Assembly (NCBI GenBank): GCA_902616855.1 | Contig: CACMUL010000006.1 | Coordinates: forward strand, 1 to 60,824 | DNA: 60,824 bases | Source: an uncultured Alphaproteobacteria bacterium | GTDB taxonomy: Bacteria; Pseudomonadota; Alphaproteobacteria; HIMB59 | Direction of reading: 5' to 3' | Part shown: piece after piece, positions 1 to 8,847 of the stretch | Numbering within the stretch: position 1 is the stretch's first letter | How the letters are laid out: each line of letters opens with the position of its first letter | The notes under the pieces: generated by a model | What the model was told of the DNA's origin: nothing | Database searches by the model: none | What the model saw: the letters and a program-made list of their open reading frames with translations, nothing else | Program-made: the position numbers and the translations under genes

Positions 1-27
1 CGCAAATGCTAAAGTGTATTTAATCAT
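1..27 (-). CDS. Possible 5' end of a divergent gene (partial)
   Basis: An ATG on the minus strand at 27 opens a frame that runs off the window edge after nine codons, reading MIKYTLAFA. This looks like the start of a signal peptide. Only the divergent arrangement with the next gene and the hydrophobic beginning support it, so it may be chance. Confidence 0.3.
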
Positions 28-50
28 TAATTTATTTTATTAATTTTAAG

Positions 51-56
51 TATAAT
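51..56 (+). promoter_or_regulatory. Putative -10 element for the tauE-like operon
   Basis: A perfect TATAAT lies 16 bases upstream of the ATG at 72. No convincing -35 hexamer sits 17 bases before it, and the region is so AT-rich that chance matches are common. It would give a leader of only about ten bases. Confidence 0.3.
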
Positions 57-71
57 ATTTTATTTCAATAT

Positions 72-974
72 ATGAATTTTTACCTACCTATTGCTGAAAT
101 ATCCATAAATATTTATATATTAATTTCCCTTGGAGTTGGAATTGGTTTTATATCTGGACTCTTTGGAATAGGTGGAGGTTTTATATCCTCTCCTCTATTG
201 ATACTGGTTGGTATTCCTCCAGCTGTAGCAGTTGGAACTACCACTGTTCAAGTATTTGCATCAACATCTACAGGTGTGATAAGTCATTTTCAAAGAAAAA
301 ATATAGATTATCAGATGGGCTTAACAATGGTTATTGGAGGATTAGTTGGAACGCTTTTTGGTGTATTAATTCTAAATAATTTAAAAACTATTGGTTTAAT
401 AGATAACTATTTAAATAGTATCTATATAATTCTTTTAATTATAACCGCTACGTTTATTCTTTATGAAACAGCTAAAGTTAATATTGTATATAAAAATAGA
501 AAATTTAAATTACATCAACATTCTTGGATACACGGACTTCCTTTTAAATTTAAGTATAGAAAATCTAAATTATACATAAGTATTTTAGCACCACTTTTAA
601 TAGGTTTTATTATAGGTATATTGACAGGACTAACTGGAATTGGTGGGGGCTTTATACTGATTCCATGTATGATTTATTTATTAGGGATGAAAACTATTTC
701 AGTAATAGGAACATCTTTATTTAACATTACAATTGTATCTTTTGTCTCTCTATTTTTACAAATTTATATAAATCAAAATATCGATTTTGTATTGGCTTTA
801 GCATTAATAGTAAGTAGCTCAATTGGGGCTGCATTGGCTACAAGGATAGTTGATATACTTGACCAGGAAAATTTAAAGGTAACATTTGGAATGTTACTAT
901 TAATTATTTCATCTTTTTTAGCTTATGATTTATTTAGAACACCAGAAAACTTATTTATTATCAATTATGTATAA
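72..974 (+). CDS. TauE/SafE-family sulfite/anion exporter, membrane protein
   Basis: This 300-residue inner-membrane protein has about eight hydrophobic segments and the internal two-fold repeat of the TauE/SafE (DUF81) family. The glycine-rich motif GLFGIGGGF at residues 29-37 recurs as GLTGIGGGF at 186-194, each after a hydrophobic helix. Family members export sulfite, sulfoacetate or other small anions, and the substrate cannot be told from the sequence. The last codons overlap the start of the next gene by 8 bases, and in alphaproteobacteria TauE homologues often sit beside such a protein, so the two probably work together. Family call firm, substrate unknown. Confidence 0.88.
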   Translation: MNFYLPIAEISINIYILISLGVGIGFISGLFGIGGGFISSPLLILVGIPPAVAVGTTTVQVFASTSTGVISHFQRKNIDYQMGLTMVIGGLVGTLFGVLILNNLKTIGLIDNYLNSIYIILLIITATFILYETAKVNIVYKNRKFKLHQHSWIHGLPFKFKYRKSKLYISILAPLLIGFIIGILTGLTGIGGGFILIPCMIYLLGMKTISVIGTSLFNITIVSFVSLFLQIYINQNIDFVLALALIVSSSIGAALATRIVDILDQENLKVTFGMLLLIISSFLAYDLFRTPENLFIINYV

Positions 975-1644
975 ATACATTTTTATATTCATATTTTTAT
1001 TTAAAGTTGGTTTTGCTTCTAATTTTTCCTTAGATCAATTTGAAATTGAAATAAATTCAAATTTTTTAGGAAAAGAAGTGGTTTTATTTGGAAGTAAAGA
1101 CAAAAAAAGTGATGTAATCTTCATTTTCGAAGGAGAGAATAAAAAAGCTAAATTAACGACAAAAGTTAAAGAGGGATTTTTATGGATTAACGAGACAAAA
1201 GAATTAAATAATCAACCTAGTTTTTTTGCGATCTTCACATCTCCTAAGAGGCCTTTGAATGAAATATTTTTATTTTCTACTTTAAAAGATAGACATTTAT
1301 TGATCAGTAATCATTCTGTTGAACTTCATAAAATTAGAAAAGCGATGAAAGTTAAGAGTTTGTATATAGAGGAGGAGCTGGAGAGTTTAAGTGGAAATTT
1401 ATTTTTAAAAAAATTTTTAATTCCAGATAACATCTCACCTGGAAATATAAAAGTTTATATGTACGAATTAAAAAACAATAAAATTGTTAAGATGGACTCT
1501 AAAAACTTACAAATTAAAAAAGGAGGAATATCATTTAAATTAGAAAATTTGTTAAAAACTGAGTCATTTATTTATATTATAATTTTGATTGTTATATCTT
1601 TATTGCTTAGTTTAGTAACAAATTTAATTTTCAGAAAAAAATGA
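967..1644 (+). CDS. Alph_Pro_TM (TIGR02186-like) periplasmic protein with C-terminal anchor
   Basis: The ATG at 967, overlapping the exporter stop, is preferred because it starts a signal peptide (MYKYIFIFIFLFKVGFAS). A frame opening at 925 would add residues inside the exporter gene. The 225-residue product has a beta-rich periplasmic body and ends in one membrane helix followed by RKK. Layout and neighbour match the alphaproteobacterial family of putative transmembrane proteins found next to TauE/SafE exporters. Function is unknown; a role as accessory subunit of the exporter is inference. It overlaps the stress protein gene by ATGA. Confidence 0.7.
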   Translation: MYKYIFIFIFLFKVGFASNFSLDQFEIEINSNFLGKEVVLFGSKDKKSDVIFIFEGENKKAKLTTKVKEGFLWINETKELNNQPSFFAIFTSPKRPLNEIFLFSTLKDRHLLISNHSVELHKIRKAMKVKSLYIEEELESLSGNLFLKKFLIPDNISPGNIKVYMYELKNNKIVKMDSKNLQIKKGGISFKLENLLKTESFIYIIILIVISLLLSLVTNLIFRKK

Positions 1645-2120
1645 AAAAAATTAATAACAGAAATTATTTTGTAGTAATTGATCAAAGTGCTGAGATGTGG
1701 ACAGCGGTCAAATTTGCAATTAGGAGAGCAAAAATAACTAAATCTAATATTACTACTGTTAGTTTTATTCAAAGTGCCAGCGAAGGCATGATGCTTATAT
1801 CAGGAACTGAAAAAATTTTAGACAAAGATCAGATCTCAACTGAAAAATTAAAACATAAAGAGGTACATAATTACATTTCAGATAAATCAAAAATTAAAGC
1901 AAAATCTGAAATATTTAAATATAATGAAATTGATGAGTTTATAAGTTTCTTAAATAAATATTCATCTAATTCAACCATTGTTCTTGCTACAAGTAGAGAT
2001 ATTGGTAAACCTGGGCCCTTAATTGACAAACTAATATATGAAAAATCTAACTCGTTACATTGCCCTCTTGTTATAATTAATGGCAATCTCGAGGATAAAG
2101 AAATTGAGAAGATTATTTAA
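1641..2120 (+). CDS. Universal stress protein (UspA-like)
   Basis: A 159-residue cytoplasmic protein of the Usp fold. It begins with the hydrophobic first strand and Asp (NYFVVIDQS) and a helix rich in Ala/Arg. The C-terminal part carries a shortened nucleotide-loop region (ATSRDIGKPGPLIDKL) and the last strand CPLVIINGN. The GPL...CPL...NG.L pattern is typical of the alphaproteobacterial subgroup. Its ATG overlaps the previous stop (ATGA), so it is translationally coupled to the exporter operon. The canonical G-x2-G-x9-G-S/T ATP motif is not intact, so ATP binding is uncertain. Confidence 0.75.
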   Translation: MKKINNRNYFVVIDQSAEMWTAVKFAIRRAKITKSNITTVSFIQSASEGMMLISGTEKILDKDQISTEKLKHKEVHNYISDKSKIKAKSEIFKYNEIDEFISFLNKYSSNSTIVLATSRDIGKPGPLIDKLIYEKSNSLHCPLVIINGNLEDKEIEKII

Positions 2121-2264
2121 CTGAATAAAAAAGATTTTAAAATCTGTATTGTCTGCCAAAGACCTTTTAATTGGAGAAAAAAATGGGAAAAAGTATGGAA
2201 TGATGTTAAATATTGTTCAGAAAAATGTCGAAGGTCAAAATCAAAAATAATCAGGAAAAGATAG
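2121..2264 (+). CDS. DUF2256 four-cysteine mini-protein, probably CTG-initiated
   Basis: A 47-residue frame follows the stop of the stress protein gene directly and in the same frame. It has the hallmarks of DUF2256: [14 protein letters not shown], then [14 protein letters not shown], giving two CxxC-like pairs that probably bind zinc. There is no ATG, GTG or TTG between the upstream stop (2118-2120) and the first cysteine codon (2145). The only plausible start is CTG at 2121, with a purine-rich GAGAAG nine bases before it. The 3' end overlaps pyrE by 40 bases in another frame. Function of the family is unknown. The protein identity is strong, the start unusual. Confidence 0.7.
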   Translation: MNKKDFKICIVCQRPFNWRKKWEKVWNDVKYCSEKCRRSKSKIIRKR

Positions 2265-2869
2265 CAAACTTACTCTTGAGTATTGGTTGTGTCAATATCA
2301 ACTTCAAAAACCAATTTACTCTTACATCTGGCAAAAAAAGTCCAGTGTATGTTGATTGTAGAAAATTAATTTCATTTCCAAAAGAAAGAGGATTTATTAT
2401 TAATGAAATGAGTAAGCAAATTAAATCCAAGTATAAAAATAATTCGACTATTATAGCTGGAGGAGAAACTGCTGGCATTCCCTACTCTTCCTTTCTGTGT
2501 CAAAAGATGAAATATCCAATGATATATATAAGAAAGAGTCCTAAAGGGTTTGGAAAAGGTAAGCTAATAGAAGGAGAGTTCAAAAAGAATTCTCAGTCAA
2601 TATTAGTAGAGGACATGGCAACTGATGGAGGAAGTAAATTACACTTCATAAAAGCTTTAAGACTAAATAAACTTAAAGTTAGAGATATTTATGTAGTTTT
2701 TTACTACGGAATTTACCCTAAAGCTAAAAAAAATATATCTAAAATGAAAGTGAATTTAAATTATCTCACATCATGGAAAGATATATTGACTATTTCCCCA
2801 AATTACATTTCAGACAAAGATTACGATAATTTAAAAAACTATTTAGAGTCTATTTCAAGTGGAAAATAA
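2225..2869 (+). CDS. pyrE: Orotate phosphoribosyltransferase
   Basis: Converts orotate and PRPP to orotidine 5'-phosphate in pyrimidine synthesis. The 214-residue protein shows [20 protein letters not shown] at 31-50, the KSPKGFGKG loop around residues 104-112, and the PRPP-binding motif [10 protein letters not shown] at 128-137. I chose the ATG at 2225 over a TTG at 2213. It lies inside the DUF2256 gene, so the two are likely co-translated. The 3' end overlaps the following nucleotidyltransferase by 11 bases. The carAB genes of the same pathway lie about 31 kb away. Confidence 0.95.
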   Translation: MSKVKIKNNQEKIANLLLSIGCVNINFKNQFTLTSGKKSPVYVDCRKLISFPKERGFIINEMSKQIKSKYKNNSTIIAGGETAGIPYSSFLCQKMKYPMIYIRKSPKGFGKGKLIEGEFKKNSQSILVEDMATDGGSKLHFIKALRLNKLKVRDIYVVFYYGIYPKAKKNISKMKVNLNYLTSWKDILTISPNYISDKDYDNLKNYLESISSGK

Positions 2870-3320
2870 AATTATTAGTGTTGTTTCAGGGGGTTTTGAC
2901 CCTATCCATCCTGGACATATTATGATGATGAAAGATTGTTTAGATTTTTCTAATTTTTTAATTGTCGGTGTAAATTCTAATGAATGGTTAATTGATAAAA
3001 AGGGAAATTTTTTTATGGATATTCGTCATAGAATGTATGTTGTTAATAGCTTAAAAGTTGTTAATGAAGCTATGGAATTTGAAGATGATGAAATAGGAAG
3101 TGCAAATAATTTGTTAATTCAAGTAAGAAATAAATATCCAAATGAAAAAATTATTTTTGCCAATGGGGGTGACAGATCAGATACTTCTAAAATTTTAGAG
3201 TATGAAACAGCAAATAAATATAATATTGAATTAAAGTTTGGTGTGGGTGGCAACCACAAAGAGTCATCTAGTTCTGATTTGTTAAAAAGATGGAGTGAAT
3301 ACTCTAAAATTAAGGGCTAA
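2859..3320 (+). CDS. Cytidylyltransferase-like nucleotidyltransferase
   Basis: A 153-residue single-domain protein with the HxGH signature of the cytidylyltransferase superfamily (GGFDPIHPGH at 11-20). Later motifs are FANGGDR and a serine-rich ESSSSDLLK near the end, the place of the ISSTxxR-like second nucleotide motif. Relatives include glycerol-3-phosphate cytidylyltransferase, HldE C-terminal domains and CoaD. The acceptor here is unknown. Start is GTG at 2859 inside the end of pyrE. The 3' end overlaps the convergent pdxH gene by 11 bases. Confidence 0.8.
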   Translation: MENKIISVVSGGFDPIHPGHIMMMKDCLDFSNFLIVGVNSNEWLIDKKGNFFMDIRHRMYVVNSLKVVNEAMEFEDDEIGSANNLLIQVRNKYPNEKIIFANGGDRSDTSKILEYETANKYNIELKFGVGGNHKESSSSDLLKRWSEYSKIKG

Positions 3321-3897
3321 GGGTATACGATATCCAATCGTTGTCTTTAAACTCAAAGACTTCTCTTTTATGAATTCTATGAGGCATATCCTCCCAAAAC
3401 TCAATTTTTGAGTATCTTACGATAAACCCTCCCCAGTAATTTGGACGAGGGAAATTTTCTTTTTCAGGATATTTATTTTTATAAAATTTAATTTTATTCT
3501 CTAAATCATCTCTTGATTTTAAGACTTTTGATTGATTAGAAGCCCACGCTCCTATTCGACTTAAATAATGTCTTGAATTAAAATATTTATCAGATGTTTC
3601 TTTTGAGACTTTTTCGACTTTACCCTCTATTCTTATTTGTCTTAATAATGATTTCCAATGAAAATTTAGGCAAACATTGGCATTTTTTAAAATGTCATTT
3701 CCTTTATTGCTTTCGTAATTTGTATAAAAAATAAAACCTTCATCATTATAATCTTTTAATAAAACCATCCTTGAATGAGGGTTATTTTTATCATCAACTG
3801 TCGATAGACACATTGCATTGGGATCGTTGATCTCTTTTTCAGTTGCTAAATCAAACCATTCTTTGAACTTAATAATTGGATTTAATTTATCTGACAT
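3310..3897 (-). CDS. pdxH: Pyridoxamine 5'-phosphate oxidase
   Basis: FMN enzyme that oxidises pyridoxine or pyridoxamine 5'-phosphate to pyridoxal 5'-phosphate. The 195-residue sequence carries the family blocks in order: SRMVLLKDY, FYTNYESNKG, LNFHWKSLLRQIRIEG, RIGAWASNQS, and the C-terminal EFWEDMPHRIHKR with the PLP-contacting arginine/histidine pair. It is divergent from fabI with 31 bases between the two starts, and convergent with the nucleotidyltransferase gene. Confidence 0.94.
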   Translation of the reverse strand: MSDKLNPIIKFKEWFDLATEKEINDPNAMCLSTVDDKNNPHSRMVLLKDYNDEGFIFYTNYESNKGNDILKNANVCLNFHWKSLLRQIRIEGKVEKVSKETSDKYFNSRHYLSRIGAWASNQSKVLKSRDDLENKIKFYKNKYPEKENFPRPNYWGGFIVRYSKIEFWEDMPHRIHKREVFEFKDNDWISYTLSP

Positions 3898-3928
3898 GGT
3901 ATGAGTATTATATTAATTTTAGCAAAAA

Positions 3929-4750
3929 ATGGATTTAAAAAATAAAAAAGGACTAATAATGGGAGTGGCTAATGATAAGTCCATTGCCTGGGGTATTGCT
4001 CAACAATGTGCAAATTTTGGTGCTAAATTAGCTTTTACGTATCAAAATGATCTTCTAATAAAGAGAATAGAACCATTAGCTAAGTCTGTTGGTTCAAATT
4101 TATTGATACAATGTGATGTTAGCGATGAAGGATCAGTAAAAAATGCTTTTGAAAAAATTAAAGATAAATGGGGAAAATTGGATTTTTTTGTTCACGCTGT
4201 AGCGTTTGCAGATAAAAATGAACTAAGAGGTAAGTATGTTGATACTACAAAAGAGAATTTCTTAAATAGTTTAAATATTTCTTGTTATTCCTTCACTGAG
4301 TCTTGTAAATACTGCTATGATTTAATGGATGATGGTGGGAGTATTTTAACGTTAACTTACTATGGAGCAGAGCAGGTTATGCCACATTATAATGTAATGG
4401 GAGTCGCAAAATCAGCACTTGAAGCCTCAGTAAAGTATCTTGCTGTTGATATGGGAGATAAAAATATAAGAGTTAACGCTATATCTGCAGGCCCAATTAA
4501 AACTCTTGCGGCTTCTGGTATTGGTGATTTTAGATTTATTTTAAAATGGAATGAGCTAAATTCTCCTTTAAAGAGAAATGTTACACTTGAAGATGTTGGT
4601 AACACAGGAGCATACCTTTTAAGCGACCTTTCATCTGGTGTAACTGGTGAAATTCACCATGTTGATTGCGGTTATCATACAGTTGGAATGGTAGCAGTTG
4701 ATGAAGCTGAAGGTGTAGCAGGCTTATTAAATGAGTTTAGTAAAAAATAA
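3929..4750 (+). CDS. fabI: Enoyl-[acyl-carrier-protein] reductase (NADH), FabI type
   Basis: Catalyses the last reductive step of each fatty acid elongation cycle. It is a 273-residue short-chain dehydrogenase of the FabI branch: the nucleotide loop reads GVANDKSIAWGIA (residues 12-24) and the active site has Y154-x6-K161 (YNVMGVAK) preceded by the second tyrosine of TLTYYG. The SAGPIKTLAASGI substrate loop is also typical. It starts 31 bases from the divergent pdxH start and ends 7 bases before aroC, suggesting one transcript. Confidence 0.96.
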   Translation: MDLKNKKGLIMGVANDKSIAWGIAQQCANFGAKLAFTYQNDLLIKRIEPLAKSVGSNLLIQCDVSDEGSVKNAFEKIKDKWGKLDFFVHAVAFADKNELRGKYVDTTKENFLNSLNISCYSFTESCKYCYDLMDDGGSILTLTYYGAEQVMPHYNVMGVAKSALEASVKYLAVDMGDKNIRVNAISAGPIKTLAASGIGDFRFILKWNELNSPLKRNVTLEDVGNTGAYLLSDLSSGVTGEIHHVDCGYHTVGMVAVDEAEGVAGLLNEFSKK

Positions 4751-4757
4751 TTAGTTC

Positions 4758-5840
4758 ATGTCACATAATTCTTTTGGAAATTTATTAAAGTTTACTACTT
4801 GGGGAGAAAGTCATGGAGAGGCTATAGGTTGTGTCGTTGATGGTTTTCCAGCAGAAATACCTATTGACACAAAATATATTCAAACAAGACTAGATTTAAG
4901 AAAACCAGGTCAGTCAAAATTTACAACACAAAGAAAAGAGAAAGATGAAGTTAATGTACTCTCTGGAGTTTTTAACGGTAAAAGCACGGGCGCTCCAATA
5001 TCAATGATAATTTACAACTCTGACCAAAGAAGCAAGGACTATTCAGAAATAAAAAATAAATTTCGACCTGGTCATGCCGATTACACCTATTTTATGAAAT
5101 ATAAAAATTATGATTATAGAGGTGGAGGAAGGTCTAGTGCTAGAGAAACTGCCATGAGAGTTGCTGCAGGTGCTCTTTCGGAATTACTTCTTAAAAAAAT
5201 TTCAAAAAATAAAATAAAAGTTACAAGTGCTGTTATACAAATTGGTAATGAGAAGATAGAAAACTCTACTTGGAATAATAACTTTATTAACAAAAATCCT
5301 TTTTTCTCACCGGATAAGTCAATTCTTAAAAAATGGGAGGAACTAATTCTTACTCATCGAAAAAAAGGTTCATCACTAGGTGCTGTAATTGAGGTTAGAG
5401 TCTCAAATTGCCCTGTAGGTATAGGAGAGCCAATATATCAAAAACTTGACTCTGAGTTATCAAAAGCAATTATGAGCATTAATGCTGTAAAAGGTATAGA
5501 GTTTGGTACTGGTTTTGATTTAGTAAACTATGATGGTACTAATGGATCTGATCAAATTAACTTTGAAAATAAAAAAATTAAATTTCATACTAACCATGCT
5601 GGAGGAATATTAGGTGGTATTTCCTCAGGACAAGATATTATTTTTAGATATATTGTTAAACCTACAAGCTCGGTGTTAAGTGAAAAAAATACTGTTACAA
5701 AGAATTTTAAAAATACTAAAATCAAAACTAAAGGACGTCATGATCCTTGTGTAGGCATTAGAGCAGTACCAGTGGGAATAGCTATGACCAATTTTGTTAT
5801 TGCAGATTTGTTACTAATACACAAATCAAAATCACTTTAA
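4758..5840 (+). CDS. aroC: Chorismate synthase
   Basis: Forms chorismate from 5-enolpyruvylshikimate 3-phosphate using reduced FMN, the last step of the shikimate pathway. The 360-residue length is normal. Signatures include TTWGESHGEAIGCVVDGFP near the N-terminus, RPGHADYTY, RGGGRSSARETA, and RHDPCVGIRAVPV near the C-terminus. It follows fabI by 7 bases and overlaps the 3' end of the convergent dxs gene by 9 bases. Confidence 0.97.
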   Translation: MSHNSFGNLLKFTTWGESHGEAIGCVVDGFPAEIPIDTKYIQTRLDLRKPGQSKFTTQRKEKDEVNVLSGVFNGKSTGAPISMIIYNSDQRSKDYSEIKNKFRPGHADYTYFMKYKNYDYRGGGRSSARETAMRVAAGALSELLLKKISKNKIKVTSAVIQIGNEKIENSTWNNNFINKNPFFSPDKSILKKWEELILTHRKKGSSLGAVIEVRVSNCPVGIGEPIYQKLDSELSKAIMSINAVKGIEFGTGFDLVNYDGTNGSDQINFENKKIKFHTNHAGGILGGISSGQDIIFRYIVKPTSSVLSEKNTVTKNFKNTKIKTKGRHDPCVGIRAVPVGIAMTNFVIADLLLIHKSKSL

Positions 5841-7697
5841 AAAATTAGTTAATTTTTCATATATTTTTTTTGAAGAAATACCTGATAAAGTGTATTGGTC
5901 CTCAATATCAGATTGGTCAATAAATTTGTCTTTCATGAAAAAATTTAAAATTTTTGGTGATTTAGATGACTCATTTAACAAATAGTTGTTTACTTGACTT
6001 GAAAATCCTCCAATTGCGTTCTCCTCTATAGTTACAAAAATTTCGTGATTTTTTATCAGAGAATTAATGGATTTCTTATCTATCGGTTTAGCAAATCTCA
6101 TGTCCAACACACTGCATTGAAATTTATAATTTTTTTTAATTAATTCAGAAACCTCCAAGATTTTTTGTAGCCGAGTGCCCAAACTTAGAAAAGCAATTCT
6201 TTTTCCTTTTTTTACTAGTTTTGCTTCACCCAATTTAATTTTATTAAACTTAGCTTTTTCATTGTAATCATTGGCTAAATTTCTTGGATATCTGATTGCA
6301 GATGGTTTGTCATTAATAGTCATAGATAATTTAATCATATTCTTTAATTCCTCTCCACTTGAAGGAGCCATAACTATGAAATTTGGTAAGCAACATAAAT
6401 AACTCAAATCGAAAGATCCTGCATGAGTAGCTCCATCAGCACCAACAAAACCTGATCTATCTATTAAAAATCTAACTGGCAAAGACTGAATTGCAATATC
6501 ATGTATTATTTGATCATATGCCCTTTGCAAAAAAGTAGAATATATTGCCACAAAAGGCTTAACTTTTTCAGTCGCCATACCTCCAGCAAAGGTTACAGCA
6601 TGTTGTTCTGCTATTCCTACATCATAGAAACGATTTGGGAAAATTTCTTTGAATTTATCCAAACCTGTTCCAGAGGGCATAGCAGCTGTGATAGCAACTA
6701 TTTTATTATCCTTTTTTGCTAATTTTAAAAGAGTGTCACTTACAACATTAGTGAATGTTTTTTCTTTAGATTTATTTTGAACACCAGTTTTTAAGTTAAA
6801 AGAAGAAACGCCATGAAATTTATCTTTTGAACTTTCTGCAGGTTTGTAACCTTTTCCTTTTTTAGTAATTAAATGTAAAATAACAGGACCATGTAATTCC
6901 TTATTTTTGTATTTTTTAAATAATTGAACCAATAATTTTAGATTGTGTCCGTCAATAGGGCCTAAATAGTTCAAACCAAGTTCTTCAAATATTGTATTTC
7001 CAGTTAAATATCCTTTTAAATAACCCTCAGTTTTTTTTGCAAAATCCCCTACTTCGTTGGGTAATCTTTTAGTAAAATTTTTAATGATATCTCTAAAGCT
7101 TTCATATGATTTTGAACTTAATAGTTTTACAAGATATTTGCTCATTGCACCTACTGGTTCTGCTATAGACATTTCATTATCATTTAAAATAATCAGGGAA
7201 TTTTTATTTAAATGCCCTAGATTGTTAAGACCTTCATAAGCCAATCCTGCACTAATAGCACCATCACCAATAATACTAATAACATCAAAATTTTTATTGA
7301 GCATATCTCTGGCAGCCGTAATCCCTAAATTGGCTGAAACAGAAGTAGAGCTATGTGCGGCTCCAAAAGGATCATAAATGCTCTCAGATCTTTTAGTAAA
7401 ACCTGACAAACCATTTTTTTTTCTCAATGTATGAATTTTGCTTTTTCTACCAGTTAATATTTTATGGGGGTAAGTTTGATGACCTACATCCCAAATAATT
7501 TTATCTCTTGGAGTATCAAAGACATAATGTAAAGCTGAAGTTAATTCTATTACTCCCAAACTAGCTCCTAAATGACCTCCTGTTTTCGATACTACTTGAA
7601 TTGTATAATCTCTTAACTCATCATTAAGTTTTTGTAATTGATTAAATGATAATTTTTTTAAATCTTTGGGAAGGTTAATTTTACTTAAAATTGACAT
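5832..7697 (-). CDS. dxs: 1-deoxy-D-xylulose-5-phosphate synthase
   Basis: Thiamine-diphosphate enzyme that condenses pyruvate with glyceraldehyde 3-phosphate, the entry step of the MEP isoprenoid pathway. At 621 residues it is full length. Visible are GHQTYPHKILTGR, the ThDP motif beginning GDGAISAGLAYEGLNN, and the transketolase-like motifs GIAEQHAVTFAGG and DRSGFVGADGATH. It ends a minus-strand run with xseB 12 bases upstream, a pairing common in proteobacteria. ispG of the same pathway lies at about 54-55 kb. Confidence 0.97.
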   Translation of the reverse strand: MSILSKINLPKDLKKLSFNQLQKLNDELRDYTIQVVSKTGGHLGASLGVIELTSALHYVFDTPRDKIIWDVGHQTYPHKILTGRKSKIHTLRKKNGLSGFTKRSESIYDPFGAAHSSTSVSANLGITAARDMLNKNFDVISIIGDGAISAGLAYEGLNNLGHLNKNSLIILNDNEMSIAEPVGAMSKYLVKLLSSKSYESFRDIIKNFTKRLPNEVGDFAKKTEGYLKGYLTGNTIFEELGLNYLGPIDGHNLKLLVQLFKKYKNKELHGPVILHLITKKGKGYKPAESSKDKFHGVSSFNLKTGVQNKSKEKTFTNVVSDTLLKLAKKDNKIVAITAAMPSGTGLDKFKEIFPNRFYDVGIAEQHAVTFAGGMATEKVKPFVAIYSTFLQRAYDQIIHDIAIQSLPVRFLIDRSGFVGADGATHAGSFDLSYLCCLPNFIVMAPSSGEELKNMIKLSMTINDKPSAIRYPRNLANDYNEKAKFNKIKLGEAKLVKKGKRIAFLSLGTRLQKILEVSELIKKNYKFQCSVLDMRFAKPIDKKSINSLIKNHEIFVTIEENAIGGFSSQVNNYLLNESSKSPKILNFFMKDKFIDQSDIEDQYTLSGISSKKIYEKLTNFLK

Positions 7698-7709
7698 TGT
7701 AATTTTAAG

Positions 7710-7934
7710 TTATTTGAATTCTGTTGAACTTAAAGACTTGTTTCTCTTAACAATTTTATCTATTTTAAGTTTTGCAGATTTAAGTTTTTCCTCACAAAAT
7801 TCTTTTAATTCTATTCCCTCTTCAAAAAGCTTTATACTATCCTCGAGAGGAGTATCTTCGTTCTCTAATAAATCAGATATTTCCTCTAATCTCTTTAGAG
7901 CGCTTTCAAAATTATTTTCTTTTTTTTTATTCAT
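7710..7934 (-). CDS. xseB: Exodeoxyribonuclease VII small subunit
   Basis: A 74-residue helical protein with the XseB pattern: FESALKRLEEISDLLENED, then PLEDSIKLFEEGIELKEFCEEKL. It partners XseA to degrade single-stranded DNA. I prefer the ATG at 7934, which overlaps the upstream hydrolase stop by 8 bases, over a TTG at 7946. The protein is followed by dxs. The large subunit gene is not in the window. Confidence 0.9.
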   Translation of the reverse strand: MNKKKENNFESALKRLEEISDLLENEDTPLEDSIKLFEEGIELKEFCEEKLKSAKLKIDKIVKRNKSLSSTEFK

Positions 7935-8847
7935 TTGAGTACTCAACTAATTTTTTAAGATGGTTATTTAAACCGTTATACAAACCTTTCATGTCGTATC
8001 CACCCTCTAGAACAGATATTATTGGAACATTATTTGCAAATTTTTCCAATACAATTTTTGTCACCCAATAAAAGTCTTCATCCTCTAAATTTATAGATGC
8101 TAAAGGGTCTAATTTATGTGCATCAAAACCAGCAGAAAAATAAATTAAATCAAATTTTTTATCAATCTTATCAACAATATTTTTTTCAAACAAAGATTTA
8201 AAAGTGCTCGAATCACAATCACTAGGCAAAGGACAATTAAATATATTTCCAACACCAACTTCATTAAGTGATCCTGTCCCTGGGTAAAATGGAAATTGAT
8301 GACTTGATGCATAGAAAATATTGGGATTATTTTCAAAAATATGTTGGGTACCATTTCCGTGATGTACATCAAAATCAATAATTAGAATTTTTTTAAATTT
8401 ACCTGTATTTAATGCATATTGAGCTGAAATAGCTACGTTATTAAACACACCAAAACCCATAGCTTTATTACTCTCAGCGTGATGGCCTGGTGGTCTATGC
8501 GCACAAAAGAAAACACCATTATTTTTATTATTTATAATATAATTAACAGCATCAACACTTCCTCCAACAGCTAGAAGGTAACTATTTAAACTATTTGAGC
8601 AAGCAATTGTATCAGGATCAAAATGAGTAAAACCAGAAGAAGGAATAGTATCAAAAATGTAATTTACATAATTAATATCATGCACCAAAGAAATCATTTG
8701 CTTATCAGCAATAGTTGGTTCAATAAGGTTATGTTTTGAATACTCTTCTATAATTAAGTTATTTACAACTTCTATCCTTTTAATTGACTCAGGATGATTT
8801 CCTGTATCGTGATTTTTGTATTCTTCTGAAAATATAATATTTATCAT
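7927..8847 (-). CDS. Histone-deacetylase-like amidohydrolase
   Basis: A 306-residue zinc hydrolase of the HDAC/acetoin-utilisation/acetylpolyamine amidohydrolase superfamily. The general-base pair is H122-H123 (RPPGHHAE). Zinc ligands are D160 and H162 in DFDVHHGNGTQ, with the third Asp in SAGFDAHKLDPLAS. Bacterial relatives remove acyl groups from polyamines, lysines or small amides; the substrate here is unknown. The start at 8847 is chosen over a longer frame because it overlaps the upstream amidotransferase stop as ATGA, implying translational coupling. Confidence 0.88.
   Translation of the reverse strand: MINIIFSEEYKNHDTGNHPESIKRIEVVNNLIIEEYSKHNLIEPTIADKQMISLVHDINYVNYIFDTIPSSGFTHFDPDTIACSNSLNSYLLAVGGSVDAVNYIINNKNNGVFFCAHRPPGHHAESNKAMGFGVFNNVAISAQYALNTGKFKKILIIDFDVHHGNGTQHIFENNPNIFYASSHQFPFYPGTGSLNEVGVGNIFNCPLPSDCDSSTFKSLFEKNIVDKIDKKFDLIYFSAGFDAHKLDPLASINLEDEDFYWVTKIVLEKFANNVPIISVLEGGYDMKGLYNGLNNHLKKLVEYSNE

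Noticed and set aside
7935..7946. TTG start of xseB at 7946
   Set aside because: The ATG at 7934 gives the usual XseB N-terminus and overlaps the upstream stop, a common coupling.
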